A DNA stretch of 64,000 nt from Fischerella sp. CENA71 (GTDB lineage: Bacteria > Cyanobacteriota > Cyanobacteriia > Cyanobacteriales > Nostocaceae), in contig JANBVI010000020.1 in the NCBI GenBank assembly GCA_024239075.1, forward strand, positions 212,956 to 276,955. The letters run 5' to 3'. This document shows positions 45,567 to 54,497 of this stretch, piece by piece. Position numbers and translations under genes: made by a program. Position 1 is the stretch's first letter, and every line of letters begins with the position of its first letter. The notes beneath the pieces are model-generated. The model did not search any database and was not told the origin of the DNA. It saw only the letters and a program-made list of their open reading frames with translations.

Positions 45567-45624
45567 ATTCTTTTTTAAAGTATGAACTTTTGACTATGGA
45601 CTATGGACTTTTGACTTTGGACTA

Positions 45625-46317
45625 CTAAGCTTTAGTTACCACCAGCACTCCCATCATATCGTTCGCGATGGGATAGTGTGTGGCAGTTGCAAAGCCAACT
45701 GCAAGAGCTGTTTCTACCTGTTTCTCTCCTAAAGGAAAGCGGTCTAAGCTGGGACTAATATAAGCATATTCTTCTTTTAAACCCATTTGCTCGGCAATTG
45801 GCACAACAAGATGCTCCAGATACCATTGCTGAAAAGTTCGAGCAGTCGAGTTTTTGGGACGATGAAAATCTAGAATTGCTGCTTTGGCATCTTTTTTGAG
45901 GACACGGTGTAATTCTTTGAGGCTACGCTGAATATCTGTGACATTTCGTAAACCATACCCCATCGTAGCGGCGTCAAATGTATTGTCTTCAAAGGGTAAA
46001 TTGAGTACGTCTGCTTCTATCCACGTTGTAGAGGGAATTGGGTATTGGTTTTGAGAGCGTTGTTTGGCAATTTCCAATTGTGCAGGCGAAAAATCTACTC
46101 CGTACACCTGTCCAGTTTTACCCACACGCCGTGCTAACCGAAAGGCTAAATCACCGCTACCGCAACACAAATCCAGACAAGTGTCTCCGGCTTTGGCTTC
46201 ACTCCATTTAACTGTCATTTCTTTCCATATCCGATGTTGTCCCAAGCTCAACCAATCGTTTAATTGGTCATAAAAGGGAGCGATACGGTTAAAGATATTG
46301 CGAATTTCATCAGACAT
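45625..46317 (-). CDS. menG: 2-phytyl-1,4-naphthoquinone methyltransferase
   Basis: SAM-dependent methyltransferase (UbiE/MenG family, 230 aa) for the last step of phylloquinone synthesis; the quinone works in photosystem I. Motif I is TCLDLCCGSGDLAFRLAR. The UbiE signatures YGLRNVTDIQRSLKELHRVL and NRIAPFYDQLNDWLSLGQHR are present. In cyanobacteria the substrate is demethylphylloquinone, which is family knowledge. A heptamer array begins 16 bp ahead of the start codon. Confidence 0.95.
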   Translation of the reverse strand: MSDEIRNIFNRIAPFYDQLNDWLSLGQHRIWKEMTVKWSEAKAGDTCLDLCCGSGDLAFRLARRVGKTGQVYGVDFSPAQLEIAKQRSQNQYPIPSTTWIEADVLNLPFEDNTFDAATMGYGLRNVTDIQRSLKELHRVLKKDAKAAILDFHRPKNSTARTFQQWYLEHLVVPIAEQMGLKEEYAYISPSLDRFPLGEKQVETALAVGFATATHYPIANDMMGVLVVTKA

Positions 46318-46332
46318 TGGTCAAGGGTAATT

Positions 46333-46388
46333 GTCAATGGTCAATTGTCAATTGTCAATGGTCAATCGTCAATGGTCAATCGTCATTC
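46333..46388. repeat. Heptamer repeat (GTCAATG), 8 units
   Basis: Units GTCAATG, GTCAATT twice, GTCAATG, GTCAATC, GTCAATG, GTCAATC and GTCATTC directly upstream of menG. Confidence 0.9.
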
Positions 46389-46532
46389 GATTTTGCATTT
46401 TGGATGACTCTCCCTTGGAGTCGCGATCGCGTCTATGGATTTTGGATGAATTCTCAGAATGTATCCACTTTTTGTACTCTATTCGGAATTATCACTCTAT
46501 TTGAAATTCTTTTTACTCTTGACAATTGACTA

Positions 46533-47492
46533 TCAAACATTGGCTGGCTGATGGTAATGAGTACAACTGAGTACGGTTGCTACCAATTGCGCTGATAAAT
46601 GAATAATTTTGAGTTCATCTTCTCGCAAAGTGCAGGGTTTTTTCCACTGGAGAGACAAAACTGCCAAAACATTATTTATATAGGTAATTGGAATCATTAA
46701 ATGCGCTTCTACACCAGATTCTGCATAATGTGAGACACCAGTAAGGTTTTCGTCATTGGGTACATTTACTGAAACTTGCATTTGACTAGTGGCGATCGCT
46801 TCACTAGTCAATGGGTCAATAGCTAACCAGTTTTCTACAGAATCCACACTACTGTAATTACCTTGAGTAGCAATTAAACTACCATTTTCTACTAATTGCA
46901 AAATACATCCATCGGCGCTGAAACTTTCACCAAAAACTGTGGCAATGGAATTTAACATAGCTTCTAAACTAAGGCCTTGTTGAGCAACTTCCACCAAAAC
47001 AGTTAACAGTGCCATTTGAGCATTCGCACGGCGTAGTTCTTCTGTGCGTTGCTTGAGCAAATCATAGGTTTCTGCTGCTCTTTGTACCACAACCTTTAAT
47101 TCTGTTGGGTCCCAAGGCTTTGTGATATATTTATATACCTGTCCAGCATTGATCGCTTCTACTAAGTCTTCAATATCAGTAAACCCAGTGAGGATTATTC
47201 TCACCGTGTTGGGAAACTGAGGTACTGTTTTACTCAGGAATTCAGTCCCCTTCATCTCAGGCATTCGTTGATCGGAGATGATGACTGCTACTTCACCTTC
47301 TGCTGCCAAAACTTGCAAAGCACTGATCCCACTGTCTGCTTTTAAAACCTGAAAATCTCTGCGGAAGGTACGATACAACAGATCCAAATTATCTGGCTCA
47401 TCATCAACTACTAAAATTTTCTGTTTTTTCGACTTTTCCAAAGTCATCAATTGACGGCGTATCTTATCAAATTCGGGAACGGGGTTAGTCAT
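46533..47492 (-). CDS. Response regulator with C-terminal GAF domain
   Basis: Protein of 319 aa. Receiver (about 24-140): VVDDEPDN, phospho-acceptor Asp in IISDQRMPEMKG, Thr in ILTGF, Lys in ITKPWDP. A short coiled-coil linker (YDLLKQRTEELRRANAQMAL) leads to a GAF domain (about 165-310) with ATVFGESFSADGCILQLVE and ESGVEAHLMIPITYINNVLA. No bilin Cys is in the usual place, so the GAF domain probably binds another ligand or mediates contacts. The output is unknown. Confidence 0.9.
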   Translation of the reverse strand: MTNPVPEFDKIRRQLMTLEKSKKQKILVVDDEPDNLDLLYRTFRRDFQVLKADSGISALQVLAAEGEVAVIISDQRMPEMKGTEFLSKTVPQFPNTVRIILTGFTDIEDLVEAINAGQVYKYITKPWDPTELKVVVQRAAETYDLLKQRTEELRRANAQMALLTVLVEVAQQGLSLEAMLNSIATVFGESFSADGCILQLVENGSLIATQGNYSSVDSVENWLAIDPLTSEAIATSQMQVSVNVPNDENLTGVSHYAESGVEAHLMIPITYINNVLAVLSLQWKKPCTLREDELKIIHLSAQLVATVLSCTHYHQPANV

Positions 47493-48029
47493 AGATAATT
47501 ACCTTGAACGCTTAACCACTTTGTTATATTCCATACAAAGCCTGATTGAGAATATAAGAGAAGTGTTTGTAGCCGCTATTTGATTAAATTAATCATGAAC
47601 TAGCTTTGAGTAGGAGAAAGTAGAAAAATTAGGAATTTAGACTTTTCTTGTCTAAGTACTATTTCGCAATAGATTTGTAAATTATAATTTTTCTATTTAT
47701 AAATTAAAGTTTTGCCTCCTGCTAAAAGTGTAGAAAGAAACCAGAAACTTAGTATTCTGTCACACTAAGTTTGCAGTACTTGTAGTGAGCCAGGACAGCA
47801 CTCAATTCAAGCACTAAAGTGATTACTACAAACCCTTGAGAGCTTGTGTTAGAAACTACTAGTCTCCCCCCGTATTTAAAGGGGATTGATTACTGAAGCC
47901 TGTTAACAACATCATTCTTCTACCGAGAAACCAGGACATCAGTCTTAAAAATACATACTCAGCAGAAAAATTTTAAAATTATATTGATAAACTTGCAGTG
48001 AAACTGCTGAGATATCTAAACCATCACCT
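47493..48029. other. Intergenic region between divergent genes, with one inverted repeat
   Basis: 537 bp; includes the GTAGT-type repeat at 47780-47831. Otherwise A/T-rich, without ORF. The raf1 promoter should be in the last 150 bp. Confidence 0.5.
47780..47831. repeat. GTAGT-type inverted repeat, diverged copy
   Basis: Arms TTGTAGT / ACTACAA; the right part AAGCACTAAAGTG(A)TTACTAC matches the 44161-44216 copy almost exactly. Confidence 0.75.
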
Positions 48030-49118
48030 ATGACTGACACACCACCCAACGCTCAAAATCTCAACGATAACCATCAACATGATATAGCTGAAGAATTGCT
48101 ACGAAAGCTACGACAAAAACAAGGCTATTGGGTGGAATGGGGACAAGCTTGTGCTTATCTACAAAAAGCAGGTTATAGTCAGCAAGCGATTTTTGAAGCT
48201 ACAGGTTTTGAACCAGTACAACAGAATCAGGTGATTGTCGGCGCCCAAGTCTACAACTCTATGGAAAAAGTAGGAGCGCCACAAGATGTGCTTTCTCATT
48301 ATCAACAGCGTGGTAGTGATATCTTGTATGAGTTGCGCTTGCTGACTCAAGAAGAACGAGCCGCCGCCGCCACAGTTACCTTTCAACACAAAGTTGATGC
48401 TGACGAAGCACGGGAAATTGCCAGAGCGATCAAAGATTTCTCCCGTTTTCGCAATCCTCCAGAAGGCTTTTCTCATCATCCAGGCGATGCAGTTGCTTAT
48501 CAATGTTGGAAACTCGCCCGCCAGAATTCAGATTTTCAAACGCGATCGCGTCTGATCGCTAAAGGCTTGAAATTTGCCCATACGCAAACCGCTAGGCAGC
48601 AAATAGAACACTTGCTTACAGATTTTACAGTTGTACCCAAAAAGCCAGCCCCCACTCTACCCTTTTACAGACCGCAATCAGCCGAAGAAGTACCCCGTCT
48701 CGTGCCAGTGGCAGGTGAGTTACCATTGACACCACAAGACTTACAAGCAGTTCCCTTAGTAGAAGAAATCGGGCCTTTCCGCATTGTTAAGTTTGCTGGA
48801 GAACAAGCTTGGGTTCCCTTACCAGGTTGGCAAACTATATTGAGTGCAGAAGATCCACTAGTGATTTTATGCAATAGCGATCGCTTACCCACCCAAACAC
48901 AAAATAGCCCAGAACCAGTCATGGTAGTTATTGATCGCGCCCAAAGAGAATGGAACTCAGGTAGCTATTTTGTAGTAGATAACTCTGGGGAATTAGATTT
49001 TCAATGGTTTGAAACTGCACCAGAAGTAACACTACTCGGACGAATTCTCGTAATTGTACGAGCTAAGAAAATTCTGGATGAAGAGTTGACAAAAGATTCT
49101 TGGCAAATTGATGAGTAG
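48030..49118 (+). CDS. raf1: RuBisCO accumulation factor 1
   Basis: Chaperone of 362 aa that stabilises RbcL dimers during RuBisCO assembly. The N-terminal helical domain (LLRKLRQKQGYWVEWGQACA, then GYSQQAIFEATGFEPVQQNQ) and the C-terminal beta domain (VPLVEEIGPFRIVKFAGEQA, VPLPGWQTILSAEDPLVILC) are separated by a Pro-rich linker near 205-225, as expected. EGFSHHPGDAVAYQCWKLAR is strongly conserved. It is not linked to rbcLXS, as usual. Confidence 0.94.
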   Translation: MTDTPPNAQNLNDNHQHDIAEELLRKLRQKQGYWVEWGQACAYLQKAGYSQQAIFEATGFEPVQQNQVIVGAQVYNSMEKVGAPQDVLSHYQQRGSDILYELRLLTQEERAAAATVTFQHKVDADEAREIARAIKDFSRFRNPPEGFSHHPGDAVAYQCWKLARQNSDFQTRSRLIAKGLKFAHTQTARQQIEHLLTDFTVVPKKPAPTLPFYRPQSAEEVPRLVPVAGELPLTPQDLQAVPLVEEIGPFRIVKFAGEQAWVPLPGWQTILSAEDPLVILCNSDRLPTQTQNSPEPVMVVIDRAQREWNSGSYFVVDNSGELDFQWFETAPEVTLLGRILVIVRAKKILDEELTKDSWQIDE

Positions 49119-49172
49119 TTGTTGGGGATTGGGCATGAATCAGTTAACAGTTAATAGTTAACAGTTTAATTT

Positions 49173-49200
49173 GATAACTGATAACTGATAACTGATAACT
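49173..49200. repeat. Heptamer repeat (GATAACT)4
   Basis: Four perfect GATAACT units between the convergent raf1 and phosphatase genes. An identical array is at 52014-52041. Confidence 0.92.
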
Positions 49201-49224
49201 GATACCAATCCCCCTTCCCTACTC

Positions 49225-51168
49225 TTATCTCAATGGTGGACAAATCTGCTGCACTCCTTGGGGGAGTTGTTTGCACATCTGCTGGAATGTTTGCGGCTGC
49301 AATTGTTGCCAAGCTAATAACCCTACAGTTGTACTTCCCAGGAGTAAAGCCAATATTCTCAGCAACAATACCCCAGGTTTACGTCGAAGTTGAGTATTGT
49401 CAGCAGTTTGAGTTGTTGCCGAAATATCTAAGTCTAGTAACACTTGTGAACTTGCTGCAAACTCAGATGCTTCCGGTTGTGGTGCTGCTTCTAGAACAAT
49501 TTCTACTTGTTTTTCTTCGACAACTTCTATTTGTAATTTCTTTTGAGTCACTGGAACCAGATAATCTGGAGAAACCCGACAATGAGTAAGCACTACCGAT
49601 ACATTGTCATGACCATTTTTTTGATTCGCCAGTTGAATCCAAGCATCAACAGCCTCTTCTAGAGTTAGTTCTCCTGTTAATACTGGTGCAGCGTAATCTC
49701 GCCAAGATTCTTCTACTAAATGATTATCACTTAAGCCATCAGAACACAATAATAATATGCCGTCTTCTTCCACAATTAAGCGTTGAATCAAAGGATGCAG
49801 CAATTCGCCTTCTTTTGTTCCTAAAGCTTGGGTAAGGGCGGTAGCATCTGGGCGTTGCAATGCTTGGCGATACAGGTTGCGCCCTTGACGGACTTCCCGC
49901 GTCGCCACATCATCATCAATTGTCAATAGCTGACAGTAGTCACGGGTAATCCAGTAAGCACGACTATCACCGACGTTAACTAAATATAGTTCGTGGGCAT
50001 TTTGTGAGTGCCAACCAGCAGCAGTTTGAATGCGTTGCGGTACTTGGACAGCCATAATCATAGTTGTAGCCATGCGTTGAGTACCTGTGCGTTTTTGTTC
50101 GTCATTACAATTGCAAATGACGTTGTTGATCACCCGCAAACTAGCTTCTAACTGTTGTTGCAATAAATCGGGTGGTACAATTTCGGTTTGTTCCTCAACT
50201 TCTTGTAATAAAGCGCGAATTTGCAGTTTCACAGATTGTACTGCCAATCGACTAGCGACTTCACCGCCTTCATGTCCACCAATACCATCACAAACGATCG
50301 CCATCTGTGGTGATAATGAATTGGCGATCGCATCGTTATCATGAGGATAGCAATTATCTTCGTTTTGTATTAGTCCTTCTGGCCCTTTATCAGTTGCACC
50401 TGCGACTTTGATACTTAAAGGTAATTCTGCCGCAGATGTTAGTAATAAAGTATTGAGTTGAGTTGCAATATCTTGAAACTCTGCTTCACCACTACACATC
50501 TTTTGAACTATTTTCTGCAACTCATTTGCTACTTGGGTTTTGGCATTAACTACCAAAGATTGCCAACACTCTCCCAAATCCTTAAGAGTTGGCTGTCCCG
50601 ATTGCTGAAGTTGCAACAGTCGCACACACCAACCTTGTACTCTTAAATTATTTGGTATCAGCAAACTAGCTGCTACTCCCAATTCTGACAAAGGCTGCCA
50701 CAGTTGTAGAATTTGCCATAACCAGTAAATTTGTCTGACTGCTGTTGCTTGCTGCCATGCTTTTGTCAATGCTGGGTAAAGATTTCCCGCTTCATCTATA
50801 GGTACATTTTCCAGCAAGAGAATATTATTTGCTGCTTCTGTTTGATAACGAACCAATCCATAAACCACAGGCAAGTGTAACCGTTGTTGATATAAGCGCA
50901 GGTAAGGAATAATTTCTTGTGGTATTTTGCTAGGGATGTCCGGTAACTTTCCCGGTTGAGTATCCAGCCAAATCCGAGGGGCAATTATTTCATATCTATC
51001 AGCTACTTTTGCTCCTGGGGTAATTGTAGCTGCTGATGACCCAATTACCCAAAGATAGCGGTGAATTAGAGGAGTTTGACAATTTGCACAAACACGGTTA
51101 TCAACAGGGTTGATTGGGCGAGTACAGATAGGATTGGGACAATAAACCATCCGTTGAGTCGAAATCAT
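49225..51168 (-). CDS. PP2C-type Ser/Thr phosphatase with N-terminal zinc ribbon and C-terminal membrane anchor
   Basis: Protein of 647 aa. Residues 9-34 have two Cys pairs (CPNPIC and CANC), a zinc ribbon. Residues about 50-230 look like a degenerate kinase-like module (VADRYEIIAPRIW, LLLENVPIDEAGNLYPALTK) without catalytic residues. The PP2C domain follows (about 260-530) with its metal-binding Asp in QNEDNCYP, VCDGIGGHEGGE, LVNVGDSRAYW, CSDGLSDNH and GHDNVSVVL. A membrane segment lies near 610 (VLLLRILALLLGSTTVGLLA). It probably dephosphorylates targets of Ser/Thr kinases at the membrane. Confidence 0.9.
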   Translation of the reverse strand: MISTQRMVYCPNPICTRPINPVDNRVCANCQTPLIHRYLWVIGSSAATITPGAKVADRYEIIAPRIWLDTQPGKLPDIPSKIPQEIIPYLRLYQQRLHLPVVYGLVRYQTEAANNILLLENVPIDEAGNLYPALTKAWQQATAVRQIYWLWQILQLWQPLSELGVAASLLIPNNLRVQGWCVRLLQLQQSGQPTLKDLGECWQSLVVNAKTQVANELQKIVQKMCSGEAEFQDIATQLNTLLLTSAAELPLSIKVAGATDKGPEGLIQNEDNCYPHDNDAIANSLSPQMAIVCDGIGGHEGGEVASRLAVQSVKLQIRALLQEVEEQTEIVPPDLLQQQLEASLRVINNVICNCNDEQKRTGTQRMATTMIMAVQVPQRIQTAAGWHSQNAHELYLVNVGDSRAYWITRDYCQLLTIDDDVATREVRQGRNLYRQALQRPDATALTQALGTKEGELLHPLIQRLIVEEDGILLLCSDGLSDNHLVEESWRDYAAPVLTGELTLEEAVDAWIQLANQKNGHDNVSVVLTHCRVSPDYLVPVTQKKLQIEVVEEKQVEIVLEAAPQPEASEFAASSQVLLDLDISATTQTADNTQLRRKPGVLLLRILALLLGSTTVGLLAWQQLQPQTFQQMCKQLPQGVQQICPPLR

Positions 51169-51493
51169 ACAAGTGTAAATATCTAGATAAATTGATAGGT
51201 GAAGTTCGATTAAATTGATCTGTCAAAAACTGAAATGTTAGACTAGACTGGATTTACTGGTTTACTTTTAACACTTATTACTTAAAATTTGAAAATTTTT
51301 ACGTACAAATTTTAGTACATTACAGCAAAAATAATCAGATTGTTAATAATAGTCAAAAGGCTTATTTTATAAGATTTTGACCTTCTGGTTTTTGCCCGCT
51401 TATACTAGCTCCCAATATTTATAAATAGCGAGTGTTTTGCTGTATCTAATCATATAAATGTGTTTACACAAATGTAGTATTTAGGATGGCGCT
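51169..51493. other. Intergenic region, divergent promoters
   Basis: 325 bp, A/T-rich, no gene or repeat array seen. Confidence 0.5.
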
Positions 51494-51952
51494 ATGCCAA
51501 TTTCTACCGCAATGTGGTTATCGAGTTCTACCTTTATTTGGATTTTGGTAGGAGCAGGTTTGTGCTTAGTAGAACTGTTTTTACCTACAGCTTTTGTGGC
51601 TTTGATGATGGGAATTAGCGCTTTTGTGGTGGCGCTGCTATCCCCGGTTATTTTAGTTAAGTTATGGCTGCAATTAGTGGTTTGGCTGTTGCTCTCTGTA
51701 CTGCTAATTTGGCTGTGTCGTCGTTTAATGACACCAGTGGGAAGTAAGTCAAAAATTCAGGATGCAACCACTGCTGAAACTTTAACAGAGATCCCAGTCG
51801 GGAAAGCCGGACGAGTATTATACGAAGGCAATTCTTGGCGAGCGCAGTGTTACGATGAGCATTTAGCGATCGCACCACATCAAAAAGTTTATGTCGTCAG
51901 GCGCGAAGGTACAACCCTGATTATTATGCCAGAAGATTCCTCAATTCAATAG
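51494..51952 (+). CDS. NfeD-family membrane protein
   Basis: Protein of 152 aa with an N-terminal membrane domain (FIWILVGAGLCLVELFLPTA, then VALMMGISAFVVALLSPVIL and LQLVVWLLLSVLLIWLCRRL) and a C-terminal OB-fold of NfeD (VGKAGRVLYEGNSWRAQCYD, then LAIAPHQKVYVVRREGTTLI). It is the short form lacking the ClpP-like protease domain. NfeD proteins are coupled with stomatin-type SPFH proteins; such a gene follows after a repeat array. Together they probably organise membrane microdomains. Confidence 0.92.
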   Translation: MPISTAMWLSSSTFIWILVGAGLCLVELFLPTAFVALMMGISAFVVALLSPVILVKLWLQLVVWLLLSVLLIWLCRRLMTPVGSKSKIQDATTAETLTEIPVGKAGRVLYEGNSWRAQCYDEHLAIAPHQKVYVVRREGTTLIIMPEDSSIQ

Positions 51953-52013
51953 TTAATGGTTGGTAGTAGGTGGTTATTAGTTAGGAATCAGTGAACAGTG
52001 AGTAATCAAATTT

Positions 52014-52041
52014 GATAACTGATAACTGATAACTGATAACT
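52014..52041. repeat. Heptamer repeat (GATAACT)4
   Basis: Four perfect units between nfeD and the stomatin-like gene, followed by TCAGGAG, which serves as ribosome-binding site. Identical to 49173-49200. Confidence 0.92.
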
Positions 52042-52065
52042 GATTTATATATCAGGAGATAAATA

Positions 52066-53025
52066 ATGGAACCTTTATTTTTTCTTATAAGTATAGTTTT
52101 AGGTGGTTCAGTATTAGCAAGCTCTGTAAAAGTCGTCAACCAGGGTAATGAAGCTTTAGTAGAACGCTTAGGTAGCTACAACAAAAAGTTACAACCAGGA
52201 TTAAACTTTGTCGTTCCTTTCGTGGATCGAATTGTCTTCCGGGGAACTATTCGGGAAAGAGTTTTAGATATTCCCCCGCAACAATGTATTACTCGTGATA
52301 ACGTCAAAATTACCGTTGATGCAGTAGTTTATTGGCGCATCGTTGATATGGAGAAAGCTTACTACAAAGTCGAAAATCTCCAAGCTGCGATGGTGAATTT
52401 GGTGATGACACAAATTCGTGCGGAAATGGGCAAATTGGAACTAGATCAAACCTTTACCGCCCGTTCAGAAGTCAATGAACTTTTATTGCGAGATTTGGAT
52501 ATCGCTACCGATCCTTGGGGAGTGAAGGTAACGCGGGTAGAATTAAGAGACATTCTTCCATCTCAAGAAGTGCAGCAGTCGATGGAATTGCAAATGTCGG
52601 CGGAACGGCGCAAAAGAGCAGCAATTTTAACTTCTGAAGGTGAGCGGGAATCTGCGATTAACAGCGCTAGAGGTAAAGCCGAAGCACAAGTTCTAGAAGC
52701 TGAAGCCCGTCAAAAAGCAGTGATTTTAGAAGCAGAAGCTCAACAAAAAGCCCTGATTCTCAAAGCCCAAGCCGAACGCCAGCAACAAGTTCTCAAAGCC
52801 CAGGCGATCGCAGAGTCTACGGAAATGATTGCTCAAAAACTTGAAACCAACTCTATAGCCCCCAAAGCTTTAGAAGTTCTGCTTGCCTTGGGTTATCTAG
52901 ATATGGGTACAACTATTGGTAAGAGTGATAGCAGCAAAGTCATGTTTATAGATCCTCGCACGATTCCTGCCACCCTAGAAGGCATACGCTCCATTATTTC
53001 AGATGCACCGAAAGATTCACTCTAA
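52066..53025 (+). CDS. SPFH/band 7 (stomatin-like, QmcA-type) membrane protein
   Basis: Protein of 319 aa. One N-terminal hydrophobic segment ([20 protein letters not shown]), then the band 7 domain: [40 protein letters not shown] and [21 protein letters not shown] long Ala/Glu/Gln-rich helix follows (about 170-250, [20 protein letters not shown]), expected to oligomerise. AGGAG precedes the ATG by about 10 nt. It lies 113 bp after nfeD, an association conserved in bacteria. Confidence 0.94.
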   Translation: MEPLFFLISIVLGGSVLASSVKVVNQGNEALVERLGSYNKKLQPGLNFVVPFVDRIVFRGTIRERVLDIPPQQCITRDNVKITVDAVVYWRIVDMEKAYYKVENLQAAMVNLVMTQIRAEMGKLELDQTFTARSEVNELLLRDLDIATDPWGVKVTRVELRDILPSQEVQQSMELQMSAERRKRAAILTSEGERESAINSARGKAEAQVLEAEARQKAVILEAEAQQKALILKAQAERQQQVLKAQAIAESTEMIAQKLETNSIAPKALEVLLALGYLDMGTTIGKSDSSKVMFIDPRTIPATLEGIRSIISDAPKDSL

Positions 53026-53238
53026 GTCAAATCGGCACAAATAAAGCTAACTAGTTGGGAAGGTGTAACTTAGTGTCTTAGTGTCTTAGTGGTGAAAAAT
53101 AAATCTTAATTGAACCACCAAGACATCAAGATAAGTACATTGTCTTGTTGGTGATTCAGGTCGTAGACATGCTAGTTTTTTGTTGGGAACACCAAATTAA
53201 AAGGCTTTACACCCGCACCAACCACTAACGCAATCAAT

Positions 53239-53658
53239 ATGGCTCCTTTACCTGACTATCACCCAAAACAGTTATCTTTAGGCCCCTTAGAAGCAGAAAT
53301 CTTGAATATCATCTGGGAGCTTGGTTCAGCGACAGTCAAAGATGTACACGATCGCATTCTGGCTGATCCGAACCGAGAACTAGCTTATACTTCTGTAACT
53401 ACCGTGTTGCGTCGCCTCACTGACAAAGGTTGGCTTGTCTGCGACAAAAAAGGACGGGCATTTTATTGGCGGCCATTGTTGACAAAAGAGCAAGCCGCAG
53501 TCATTAAAGCTCACGAACAATTACAGCGATTTTTAGCAGTAGGAAATCCTGATGTTGTTGCAGCTTTTGCAGATAGTCTTGATGAAGCAGCTAGTGAGAA
53601 AATACAAGCGATCGCCAAACGCATTCAATCTGCACGGCAAGCGAGGGAGGAACAATGA
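53239..53658 (+). CDS. petR: BlaI/MecI/CopY-family repressor, PetR-like
   Basis: Protein of 139 aa, a winged-helix repressor. LGPLEAEILNIIWELGSATV begins the winged helix, and VKDVHDRILADPNRELAYTS with VTTVLRRLTDKGWLVCDKKG holds the recognition helix and wing. The C-terminal helices dimerise. The next gene overlaps it by 4 bp (ATGA) and encodes an M56 protease, the arrangement of Synechocystis petR-petP (slr0240-slr0241), which controls the copper-dependent switch between plastocyanin and cytochrome c6. The regulon assignment rests on that organisation and is inference here. Confidence 0.85.
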   Translation: MAPLPDYHPKQLSLGPLEAEILNIIWELGSATVKDVHDRILADPNRELAYTSVTTVLRRLTDKGWLVCDKKGRAFYWRPLLTKEQAAVIKAHEQLQRFLAVGNPDVVAAFADSLDEAASEKIQAIAKRIQSARQAREEQ

Positions 53659-54497
53659 TGCATGTACTAATGATTTTGATCGCTTTGGGTATTTCTTGGG
53701 GAATCAGATACTCTTGGGTTGAATGCCAAGACAATTGGAATAAACAGTGGCAAAGAGCGCTATTTTTCTTTCTTTTTCCCCCCTTGCTGATCATCATGAC
53801 AGCGATCGCTCTGCTGTATATGGGTCCCCAGGGCAGAATGTTTGGTTTGCAAACTGGTTGGTTTAGCTATGTATTAGCATTAATCTTACTTGCTGTTTTT
53901 GCAATTATATGCATGAAGAAAGCATGGCAAGGATGGCGATCGGTAAAATCTACACGTAACTGTCCGATTGTGAACCTTGCAGGTAGACAAGTGCGACTAC
54001 TCAAAACAGCAGCATTATTTGCAGGACAAATTGGTTTTTGGCAACCTGAACTTGTTCTCAGCCAAGGGTTGCTGCAAACTTTGTCGCCTGCACATTTAGA
54101 GACAGTCTTGGCACACGAGCAAGGCCATTACCATTACCGAGATACATTCTGGTTTTTCTGGCTGGGTTGGGTGCGTACTTGTACAGCTTGGTTGCCAAAC
54201 ACAGACGCTTTGTGGCAAGAACTATTAGTTTTGCGCGAACTACGTGCCGATGCTCACGCCGCATCACGAGTAGATCCCTTGCTACTAGCGGAATCATTGG
54301 TATTAGTCATCAGTACACCACCTGTAACCTCAGACATCTGCTGTGCAGCCCTAGCAGCTAGTAGCGTTGATCGTTTAGAACAAAGAATAGAAGCTTTATT
54401 AGCTAAACCAGAACCCACATCAAAATTTCACTTAATATATTGGACTAGCTTCCTCTTAGCATTACTGCCCTTAATTACAGTAATCTTCCATTCCTAA
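53655..54497 (+). CDS. petP: M56 (BlaR1-like) membrane metalloprotease, PetP-like
   Basis: Protein of 280 aa with hydrophobic segments at about 1-20, 35-55, 65-85 and 255-278. The zinc site is HEQGHYHYRD (HEXXH) at about 154, with the third ligand probably Glu in LVLRELRADAHAAS. In the family such a protease inactivates the BlaI-type repressor when a signal is present; for PetP the signal is copper. The start overlaps the petR stop (ATGA), so translation is coupled. There is no extracellular penicillin-binding domain. The 3' end overlaps the convergent DUF421 gene by 4 bp. Confidence 0.85.
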   Translation: MMHVLMILIALGISWGIRYSWVECQDNWNKQWQRALFFFLFPPLLIIMTAIALLYMGPQGRMFGLQTGWFSYVLALILLAVFAIICMKKAWQGWRSVKSTRNCPIVNLAGRQVRLLKTAALFAGQIGFWQPELVLSQGLLQTLSPAHLETVLAHEQGHYHYRDTFWFFWLGWVRTCTAWLPNTDALWQELLVLRELRADAHAASRVDPLLLAESLVLVISTPPVTSDICCAALAASSVDRLEQRIEALLAKPEPTSKFHLIYWTSFLLALLPLITVIFHS

